Positions 1 through 5,273 of a DNA stretch of 5,273 nucleotides are shown one piece after another. Positions within the stretch are counted from its first letter, which is position 1. The number at the start of each line of letters is the position of its first letter. Both the position numbers and the translations under genes were made by a program. Origin of the DNA: Deltaproteobacteria bacterium (lineage in GTDB: Bacteria > Myxococcota > Myxococcia > Myxococcales > 40CM-4-68-19); NCBI GenBank assembly GCA_005879505.1, contig VBKQ01000037.1, positions 1 through 5,273 of the forward strand, read 5' to 3'. Below the pieces are notes generated by a model. That model made no database searches, was not told where the DNA came from, and saw nothing but the letters and a program-made list of their open reading frames with translations.

Positions 1-232
1 CGGGGTCGAGTTCACCGGGCACCCGAACCTGGCGCGACTCCTCATGTACCCCGAGTTCCAGGGCTTCCCGCTGCGCAAGGACTACCCGGTGCGCAAGCGG
101 CAGCCGCTGGTTCCCGAGCTGGACTTCCCAGACCTCATCCGCGGCCCCGGTCCCGGACCAGGGGGCGCGGGCGTTCCCATGAGCCAGACTCACGTCGGCC
201 GCCAGAACGTCGATCCGAGCACGTATGACTGA
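1..232 (+). CDS. nuoC: NADH-quinone oxidoreductase subunit C (NuoC), 3' end only
   Basis: This is the C-terminal end of the 30 kDa-type subunit of complex I; the start lies left of the window. The reading frame begins at base 2 and ends with TGA at 230-232. NuoC lies in the peripheral arm beside NuoD and NuoB and helps scaffold the quinone-reducing module. Recognition rests on the family's C-terminal signature: a Gly-His-Pro-Asn-Leu stretch, then GFPLRKDYPVRKRQPLVPE, matching the conserved 'G-x-PLRKDYP' end of NuoC. After this the protein carries an unusual tail of about 35 residues, including a Gly-Pro run (GPGPGPGG) and a polar end (THVGRQNVDPSTYD) that is not part of the conserved fold. 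The stop codon overlaps the nuoD start by 8 bases, so NuoC is a separate protein, unlike the fused NuoCD of E. coli. The family call is secure although only about 76 residues are visible. Confidence 0.93.
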   Translation, partial: GVEFTGHPNLARLLMYPEFQGFPLRKDYPVRKRQPLVPELDFPDLIRGPGPGPGGAGVPMSQTHVGRQNVDPSTYD

Positions 233-1445
233 GTCCGGCCTCCCCGATACCGATCCGCTGGCGCTCGAAGCGGAGATCCCCACCTCGCCGATGACGGTGC
301 ACCTGGGGCCTTCGCATCCGGCGATGCACGGCACCCTCCGCCTGACGGTGACGCTGGACGGCGAGACCATCGTGGAGTCCATCCCGGAGATCGGCTTCCT
401 CCACCGCGGCTTCTCCAAGTCGTCGGAGAACTCCACCTGGCACCAGGTGCTGCCGTACACCGACCGGCTGAACTACGTCTCGCCCATTCTCAACAACACC
501 GGCTACATCATGGGCGTCGAGAAGCTGATCGGTCTCAAGCCGACCGAGCGCGCCGAATACCTGCGCGTGCTGGGAGGCGAGATCAGCCGCATCTGCGACC
601 ACCTGACCTGCATCGGCGCCATCGGGCTCGAGCTCGGCGCGTTCACCACCTTCCTCTACGCCATGGAGGCGCGCGAGCTGCTCTGGGACCGCATCGCCGA
701 GCTGTGCGGCGCGCGCGTCACCGTCTCCTGGACGCGCATCGGCGGCGTCGCCAGCGACATGCCGCCCGGCTGGGAACAGCACCTGCGCGACTGCCTGCCG
801 CGCGTGCTCGAGCTGACCAACGAGATCGACACGCTGCTCACGCGCAACCGCATCTTCGTCGACCGCACCCGCGGCGTCGGCGTGATCTCGGGCGACGAAG
901 CGATCGACTGGGGCTTCACCGGCCCCTGCCTGCGCGCCACCGGCGTGAACTACGACGTGCGCAAGGCACACCCGTACTCGGTGTACGACCGGATGGACTT
1001 CGAGATCCCGCTGGGCACGCGCGGCGACACCTACGACCGCTACGTGCTGCGCCTGGAAGAGATCCGCCAGTCCCACCGGATCGTCTTGCAGTGCCTGGAC
1101 CAGATGCCGCCGGGCCCGATCATCATCGACGACTGGCGCTATGCGCTCCCGCCCAAGAAGGAGGTCTTCGGCTCCATCGAAGGCGTGATGGCGCACTTCA
1201 AGTTGATCATGGAGGGCATCCACGTGCCCGCCGGAGAGGTCTACGTCTACACCGAGGGAGCGAACGGCGAGCTCGGCTTCCACATCGTCTCGAACGGGAA
1301 GGGCAAGCCCTACGCCATCCAGGTGCGCGGGCCCGGGCTCCCCATCCTCTCCGCGCTCCCGCGGCTGATCAAAGGCCACGCGGTGGCCGACCTGATCCCC
1401 ATCTTCGACTCGATCAACATGATCGGCGGCGAGGTCGAGCAATGA
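225..1445 (+). CDS. nuoD: NADH-quinone oxidoreductase subunit D (NuoD, 49 kDa-type)
   Basis: NuoD is a cytoplasm-facing peripheral-arm subunit of complex I that forms much of the quinone-binding cavity next to cluster N2 of NuoB. The protein has 406 residues, normal for an unfused NuoD. Visible signatures are GPSHPAMHG (residues 28-36), the HRGFSK segment (60-65), PYTDRLNY (77-84), VEKLIG (98-103), and a C-terminal region with FDSINMIGGE (394-403). The two quinone headgroup ligands of the family are present: His35, and Tyr84 exactly 49 residues later, the same spacing as His38/Tyr87 of Thermus Nqo4. The residue aligned without gaps to Thermus Asp139 is Glu136. The last two residues are Glu-Gln instead of the usual Asp-Arg. 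The start at 225 was chosen because it overlaps the nuoC stop (ATGACTGA); there is no clear Shine-Dalgarno, so translation is probably coupled. ATG at 291 (Met23) would give a shorter, more canonical N terminus and is a real alternative. The stop overlaps the nuoG start by four bases. Confidence 0.96.
   Translation: MTESGLPDTDPLALEAEIPTSPMTVHLGPSHPAMHGTLRLTVTLDGETIVESIPEIGFLHRGFSKSSENSTWHQVLPYTDRLNYVSPILNNTGYIMGVEKLIGLKPTERAEYLRVLGGEISRICDHLTCIGAIGLELGAFTTFLYAMEARELLWDRIAELCGARVTVSWTRIGGVASDMPPGWEQHLRDCLPRVLELTNEIDTLLTRNRIFVDRTRGVGVISGDEAIDWGFTGPCLRATGVNYDVRKAHPYSVYDRMDFEIPLGTRGDTYDRYVLRLEEIRQSHRIVLQCLDQMPPGPIIIDDWRYALPPKKEVFGSIEGVMAHFKLIMEGIHVPAGEVYVYTEGANGELGFHIVSNGKGKPYAIQVRGPGLPILSALPRLIKGHAVADLIPIFDSINMIGGEVEQ
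1428..1434 (+). promoter_or_regulatory. Probable ribosome binding site for nuoG
   Basis: GGCGAGG lies inside the end of nuoD, seven bases before the ATG at 1442. It is an imperfect Shine-Dalgarno match. It supports the overlapping start at 1442 over the downstream ATG at 1526, which has no purine-rich stretch at suitable distance. In this GC-rich DNA such matches arise easily, so confidence is moderate. Confidence 0.45.
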
Positions 1446-3181
1446 GTGACTCGGGCGCAGTCTCGACCGGCGGCGGCCAGCCCGGTGCCGCGCAAGGCCA
1501 GGCGCAGATCCCCGCTCCGCCGAAGATGGTGAAGGTCTTCGTCGACGGCACCGAAGTCCAGACCGACTCCCGCGACAACCTGATCGAGGCCGCCCGCCGC
1601 ATCGGCGTCGCCATCCCCTACTTCTGCTACCACCCGCGCCTCTCCATCGCCGGCCAGTGCCGCATGTGCCTGGTGGAGACCAGCGACGCCCCCGGCCGCC
1701 TCGTCCCCGGCTGCCAGGTCCGCGTCAAGGAAGGCCTGAAGATCGTCACCACCTCGCCCGCGGTGAAGGACAACCAGCGCGGCTGCATGGAGTTCCACCT
1801 CATCAATCACCCGGTGGACTGCGCCATCTGCGACCAGAGCGGCGAGTGCAAGCTCCAGGATTACTACATGGAGTACGACCACCAGCCCTCGCGCATCCGC
1901 GTCCACAAGCTGAACAAGCCCAAGCGCGAGATCTTCGGGCCGCAGGTGGTCTACGACGCCGAGCGCTGCATCATGTGCACCCGCTGCGTGCGCTTCATGG
2001 ACGAGATCGCCAAGGAGCCGCAGCTCGCCGTCGTCGACCGAGGCACGCACTCGCTGATCGCCACCTTCCCCGGCCAGCCCCTGGACAGCCAGTACAGCGG
2101 CAACACCGTGGACATCTGCCCGGTAGGGGCGCTCCTCAACCGCGACTTCCGCTTCCAGTCGCGCGTCTGGTTCGTGAACAAGTCGCCCACCGTCTGCACC
2201 GGCTGCAGCAACGGCTGCAACGTCTACGCGGAGAGCCGCGGCGAAGTGATCTACCGCCTGCTCCCACGCCGCAACGAAGAGGTGAACCAGGTCTGGATGT
2301 GCGACGAGGGCCGGCTCACCTATCACGCTAGCAACGAGAAGCGCGTCGAGTGGGCGCGCACCGGCAGGGGCGATACCGCCGCGTCGGTCGGTCCACGCAT
2401 CGCCGTCGATCGCGCGGTCGAGCTCCTCAAGCCGCTGGCCGGGCAGGGCGGTATCGGCATCGCCGTCTCCGCGCAGTGCACCAACGAGGAAGCGGCGGCG
2501 GCCTTCCAGCTCGGAGCGCAGGTCGGCGCCAGCCGGTACTTCCTGGGCAGCCGCCCGCAGGGGAATTCCGACGACTTCCTCATCCGGGCCGACAAGAACC
2601 CGAACACGAGCGGGATCCTGCTCGTGGCCGAGGCTTTCGGGGTGAAGCTCGAGGTCGCGAACGGAATCGACCGCGTGAAGGCGCTGGTCGCCATGCGCAC
2701 CGACGGGCTGCCTGCGGAGAAGCTGGCGCGCCTCGAAGTCTTCATCGCCATCGCCCAGAACGAGGACGCCGCCACCGCCGAAGCGGACGTCACGCTGCCC
2801 TGCAAGAGCGTCTACGAACAGGATGGCTCGCTGATCAACTGGTACGGCCGCCTGCAGCGCACCTGGGAATCCGTCCCGGCGCAGCGCGCGGACTCCGCCG
2901 CGGGATGGTCGTGGGCCGAGCGCATCCTGACTGGCCTGGGCGGGTCCGGCCCGAAGAGCGCCGCCGCCGCCTTCCGGACGCTGGCGGAGAAGTCGGCGGA
3001 GCTGAGCGGGCTCTCCTTTGACCAGCTTCCAGAGGACGGAATCGTGCTCGAGGCGCTCCTTCCCCGGGACTGGCCGGCGCGCGCGCCACGGCCCCTTCCC
3101 GGGGCGCACTCCGTTCGCGGACCGCAGACGACGCCTCCGGGAATGAAGGTGGGCGACGAGGCCTCGGGAGGTTCGCGCTGA
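1442..3181 (+). CDS. nuoG: NADH-quinone oxidoreductase subunit G (NuoG), shortened form
   Basis: NuoG is the large Fe-S subunit of the electron-input arm, relaying electrons from the flavin subunit towards NuoI. All cluster ligands are visible: the [2Fe-2S] N1b site Cys62/73/76/91 (CYHPRLSIAGQCRMC); the His-Cys N5 site His123/Cys127/130/136 (HPVDCAICDQSGEC); N4 Cys176/179/182 with Cys226 (CIMCTRC, DICPVGAL); and the optional N7 site Cys252/255/259 with Cys287. After N7 comes a remnant of the molybdopterin-oxidoreductase-like domain, roughly residues 310-540, with a TNEEA block (347-351) and a LPCKSVYEQDGSLINWYGR block (452-470) only about 100 residues apart. At 579 residues the protein is well short of typical full-length NuoG (about 780-910). 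The N terminus (1-28) is Gly/Ala/Gln-rich and the last 40 residues are Pro/Arg/Gly-rich; both are probably disordered. The ATG at 1442 overlaps the nuoD stop and has GGCGAGG upstream; Met29 (1526) is an alternative start. The frame is intact, so this is a short variant and not a pseudogene. Confidence 0.95.
   Translation: MSDSGAVSTGGGQPGAAQGQAQIPAPPKMVKVFVDGTEVQTDSRDNLIEAARRIGVAIPYFCYHPRLSIAGQCRMCLVETSDAPGRLVPGCQVRVKEGLKIVTTSPAVKDNQRGCMEFHLINHPVDCAICDQSGECKLQDYYMEYDHQPSRIRVHKLNKPKREIFGPQVVYDAERCIMCTRCVRFMDEIAKEPQLAVVDRGTHSLIATFPGQPLDSQYSGNTVDICPVGALLNRDFRFQSRVWFVNKSPTVCTGCSNGCNVYAESRGEVIYRLLPRRNEEVNQVWMCDEGRLTYHASNEKRVEWARTGRGDTAASVGPRIAVDRAVELLKPLAGQGGIGIAVSAQCTNEEAAAAFQLGAQVGASRYFLGSRPQGNSDDFLIRADKNPNTSGILLVAEAFGVKLEVANGIDRVKALVAMRTDGLPAEKLARLEVFIAIAQNEDAATAEADVTLPCKSVYEQDGSLINWYGRLQRTWESVPAQRADSAAGWSWAERILTGLGGSGPKSAAAAFRTLAEKSAELSGLSFDQLPEDGIVLEALLPRDWPARAPRPLPGAHSVRGPQTTPPGMKVGDEASGGSR
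3166..3171 (+). promoter_or_regulatory. Ribosome binding site for nuoH
   Basis: GGGAGG sits nine bases ahead of the nuoH ATG at 3181, within the last codons of nuoG. It is the best Shine-Dalgarno match in the window. It fixes the start of the unusually long N-terminal extension of NuoH, supporting that the extra leading membrane helix is translated. Confidence 0.65.
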
Positions 3182-4677
3182 TGCTGGAAGCGACCACACC
3201 TGCCGCCCGGCTCGCTTCGGAAGACTTCGGCCCGGTCACGCCGCCGAAGCCCGAGTACCGGCGCTGGCTGATTGGCACGGTCGCCGGCTGGACCGCGTTC
3301 CTCGGCTTCCTCCTGGCGATGTCCTGGGTCTTCCTGGCCCTCACGCGCTTCATCATCTGGATCGGCAGCCTGATCCCGGTGGACTGGGGCCTTTCGCCGG
3401 CGATCGGCACCATCCTCTCGCTGATCATGGTGCTGGTGATGATCACCTCAACGCTGCTCACCATGGCGGACCGCAAGTGGTCCGCGCTCATGCAGGATCG
3501 CGTCGGCCCGAACCGCGCCCGCTTCTCCATCATCCCCTTCCTGCGCGACAAGCCGCTCCACGGCATCCCGCACATCATGGCCGACGTCCTCAAGATGCTC
3601 TTCAAGGAGGACTTCATCCCCGAGGGCGCGGTGCCGAACCGCTTCCTCTTCAATCTCGCCCCGCTGCTCGCCTTCGCGCCCGCCTTCATGCTCTTCGCGG
3701 TGGTGCCGGTGAGCCCGGAGCTGACGTTCTTCGGCATCCGGATGCAGCTGCAGGTCGCGAGGGTCGACTGGGGCATGCTGTACGTGTTCGCGCTGGCATC
3801 GATCGCGGTCTTCGGGACCGCGCTCGCGGGCTGGACGTCGAACAACAAGCTGGCGCTGCTCGGTGGCCTGCGCGCCTCCGCGCAGCTCGTCAGCTACGAG
3901 GTGACGCTGGGCCTGACGCTGGTCGGCGCTTTCATCGTCTTCGGGACCCTGCGCCTCGATACGATGACGCTGCTCCAGGGGATGGCCGAGCCCGCGATCC
4001 AGGTAGCGGCCTCCATCGCCAACCGCGCCGGCGACTTCCTGGTCCGCGACGATTCGCTGCTCTTCGGCTGGCTGCCATCCTGGGGCGCCGTCTTCCAGCC
4101 CATCGGCATGGTGCTCTTCATGGTTGCGGCGCAGGCGGAGATCAAGCGCGCGCCCTTCGATACGCCCGAGGGCGAGAGCGAGATCATCGGCTACTTCCTC
4201 GAGTACTCCGGCCTGAAGAGCGGCATGTTCCTCATCGCCGAGTACGCCGAGACGGTGGTGGTGGGCGGCATCGTCACCAGCATCTTCCTCGGCGGCTACC
4301 ACATCCCCTGGCTGGAGCCGACCATCGTGCGCACCACGGAAGGCTGGCTGGGCGCCAGCGGATTCGCCTGGCTGGCGGTGCTGCAGGTCTTCACGTTCGT
4401 CGTCAAGATGCTGTCGGTGGTCTGGGTGTTGATGGTGGTGCGCTGGGCGTTCCCGCGCTTCCGCTACGACCAGATCATGCGGCTCGGCTGGAAGATGATG
4501 CTGCCGGTCGCGCTCTCGAACGTCGTGATCACCGGAGCGGTCTTCCTCTGGGCGGGCCGCGAGGGCCTCGCCTGGGTGGGCATCCTCGAGTGGATCGCGA
4601 TCCTCTTCTTCATCGGCTTCTCGGCCCGCGCGCAGCCCAGCGCGGAGGCGGGAAACCACACGGTGACGACACACTGA
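3181..4677 (+). CDS. nuoH: NADH-quinone oxidoreductase subunit H (NuoH), enlarged form
   Basis: NuoH (ND1 homologue) is the inner-membrane subunit that anchors the peripheral arm, lines the quinone entry tunnel and couples quinone chemistry to the proton-pumping subunits. Family signatures are DRKWSALMQDRVGPNR (residues 97-112; usually ERK), KMLFKEDFIP (138-147), LAPLLAFAPAF (159-169), GWTSNNKLALLGGLRASAQ (217-235), the acidic quinone-side loop RAPFDTPEGESE (323-334) followed by EYSG (341-344), and RFRYDQ with LGWK near the end. At 498 residues it is far longer than the usual 325-430. The extra length comes from an N-terminal extension with a probable additional membrane helix (about 33-63) before canonical helix 1 (about 72-95), a long loop (about 258-303) between helices 4 and 5, and a C-terminal hydrophobic segment (about 464-481) after the usual last helix. 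I count about ten membrane segments against eight in E. coli. The start overlaps the nuoG stop by one base (TGATG), with GGGAGG nine bases upstream. Confidence 0.95.
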   Translation: MLEATTPAARLASEDFGPVTPPKPEYRRWLIGTVAGWTAFLGFLLAMSWVFLALTRFIIWIGSLIPVDWGLSPAIGTILSLIMVLVMITSTLLTMADRKWSALMQDRVGPNRARFSIIPFLRDKPLHGIPHIMADVLKMLFKEDFIPEGAVPNRFLFNLAPLLAFAPAFMLFAVVPVSPELTFFGIRMQLQVARVDWGMLYVFALASIAVFGTALAGWTSNNKLALLGGLRASAQLVSYEVTLGLTLVGAFIVFGTLRLDTMTLLQGMAEPAIQVAASIANRAGDFLVRDDSLLFGWLPSWGAVFQPIGMVLFMVAAQAEIKRAPFDTPEGESEIIGYFLEYSGLKSGMFLIAEYAETVVVGGIVTSIFLGGYHIPWLEPTIVRTTEGWLGASGFAWLAVLQVFTFVVKMLSVVWVLMVVRWAFPRFRYDQIMRLGWKMMLPVALSNVVITGAVFLWAGREGLAWVGILEWIAILFFIGFSARAQPSAEAGNHTVTTH

Positions 4678-5273
4678 TGGAACACCCGAAAGACGAGCGC
4701 TCGAGTCCGGTACCGGACGCTGACCTGAGCTTCGGCGAGCGGCTCTATCTGCGCGAGGCGATCAAAGGCATGGGAGTGCTCGCGAAGCACTTCTGGACCA
4801 ACCTCTTCGGCTTCCGCGACCCGGCGCCCGAGATCCTCGACCGCAAGGGCCCGGGCGTGAACATGGTCTCGACGATCAACTACCCCGACGAGCGCAAGCC
4901 GTACCCGCCGGGCTACCGCGGCATGCACCGCCTGGTCCCGCGCGTCGACGGAAAGCCGCGCTGCGTCGCCTGCTACATGTGCGCCACGGCCTGTCCGGCG
5001 CAGTGCATCTACATCGAGGCGGGCGAGTACGAGGACCAGGCAATCGAGAAGTTCCCGGTCCGCTTCGAGATCGACGAGCTGCGCTGCATCGTCTGCGGCT
5101 TCTGCGTCGAGGCCTGCCCGAAGGATGCCATCCGGATGGATACCGGAACGCACGCGCCGGCGGTGCTCTCGCGGCCGCTGGCGGTGTTCGACAAGGAGGC
5201 CCTCTTGCAGGGTCCGGCCGTCGAGCACCCGAGCGACGTCCTGACCTACCGGGTGCCGCTGCGCACGCCGGCG
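4677..5273 (+). CDS. nuoI: NADH-quinone oxidoreductase subunit I (NuoI), 3' end cut off
   Basis: NuoI (TYKY/23 kDa-type) is the ferredoxin-like subunit that holds clusters N6a and N6b and passes electrons from NuoG to cluster N2 in NuoB. The visible 199 residues have no stop before the window edge. Two complete CxxCxxCxxxCP motifs are present: Cys96/99/102/106 and Cys137/140/143/147. By the usual crosswise pattern of double-cluster ferredoxins, each fourth cysteine (106, 147) ligates the other cluster. The segment ahead of them, YRGMHRLVPRVDGKPRCVAC (80-99), is the standard NuoI lead-in. The N terminus has about 20 charged residues before the usual amphipathic helix (LYLREAIKGMGVLAKHFW, 23-40), which lies along the membrane surface in the family. 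The residues after the second motif extend beyond the ferredoxin fold and continue past the edge. The ATG at 4677 overlaps the nuoH stop by one base. The only nearby Shine-Dalgarno-like sequence is GGTGA at 4662-4666, so coupling to nuoH translation is likely. Confidence 0.95.
   Translation, partial: MEHPKDERSSPVPDADLSFGERLYLREAIKGMGVLAKHFWTNLFGFRDPAPEILDRKGPGVNMVSTINYPDERKPYPPGYRGMHRLVPRVDGKPRCVACYMCATACPAQCIYIEAGEYEDQAIEKFPVRFEIDELRCIVCGFCVEACPKDAIRMDTGTHAPAVLSRPLAVFDKEALLQGPAVEHPSDVLTYRVPLRTPA

Noticed and set aside
704..1441. In-frame upstream extension of nuoG through nuoD (246 more codons)
   Set aside because: The extension is Arg/Pro/Ala-rich nonsense out of frame with the clear NuoD protein. 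The nuoG homology and an overlapping ATG place the start at 1442.
135..1442. 435-codon open frame on the minus strand across nuoD
   Set aside because: It mirrors the codon periodicity of nuoD in GC-rich DNA, and its translation is Asp/Val/Arg/Ala-rich with no recognisable fold. It is a shadow.
3076..3087. Perfect palindrome GGCGCGCGCGCC as an operator or terminator
   Set aside because: It is a simple alternating GC run inside the coding sequence of nuoG, with no T-run and no partner site; expected by chance at this base composition.
1310..3199. 629-codon open frame on the minus strand opposite nuoG
   Set aside because: It is exactly antisense to nuoG, with low-complexity composition and no family signature. 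It is a by-product of the G/C third-position bias.
3448..4674. 408-codon minus-strand open frame opposite nuoH
   Set aside because: It is His/Arg/Glu-rich antisense of a hydrophobic protein with no domain; the nuoH homology on the + strand explains the region.
4464..5228. 254-codon minus-strand open frame over nuoH/nuoI
   Set aside because: It lies opposite two conserved Fe-S and membrane proteins and shows no recognisable signature.

Overview
This window is a stretch of a proton-pumping NADH:quinone oxidoreductase (respiratory complex I, nuo) operon, with every gene on the + strand. In order it holds the 3' end of nuoC, complete nuoD, complete nuoG, complete nuoH and the 5' part of nuoI, which runs off the right edge. 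There is no intergenic space: successive genes overlap by 8, 4, 1 and 1 bases. I see no promoter, terminator, RNA gene, mobile element, CRISPR array or other accessory system, and this is core energy metabolism rather than a hidden novel system.

The DNA is very GC-rich, with strong G/C bias at third codon positions. That creates long antisense and off-frame open frames that are only shadows. NuoC and NuoD are separate, NuoG carries the extra N7 iron-sulfur site but has a shortened C-terminal domain, and NuoH is enlarged. With the high GC this suggests a Gram-negative aerobic or facultative bacterium of the Myxococcota/deltaproteobacterial type or a relative such as Acidobacteriota. That assignment is inference; no taxonomic marker is present.

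Layout: 1-232 nuoC (C-terminal end of the 30 kDa-type subunit); 225-1445 nuoD (49 kDa-type subunit, wall of the quinone cavity); 1442-3181 nuoG (Fe-S subunit of the electron-input arm with clusters N1b, N4, N5 and N7); 3181-4677 nuoH (membrane subunit joining the quinone cavity to the proton-pumping arm); 4677-5273 nuoI (Fe-S subunit with clusters N6a and N6b, partial).

Together these subunits carry electrons from the NuoG cluster chain through NuoI N6a/N6b towards the terminal cluster N2 in NuoB (not in the window). From N2 they pass to quinone bound in a cavity formed by NuoD, NuoB and NuoH. NuoE and NuoF, which hold FMN and the NADH site, normally sit between nuoD and nuoG in E. coli-type operons but are absent there.

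The points worth a second look are the missing nuoEF at the D/G junction, the internally shortened NuoG that still keeps N7, an Asp-to-Glu change at the residue partnering the quinone-site His in NuoD, a one-residue-shorter quinone-cavity loop in NuoH, and an enlarged NuoH with probable extra membrane helices at both ends. Some or all of these may be normal for this operon's clade; an alignment would decide.
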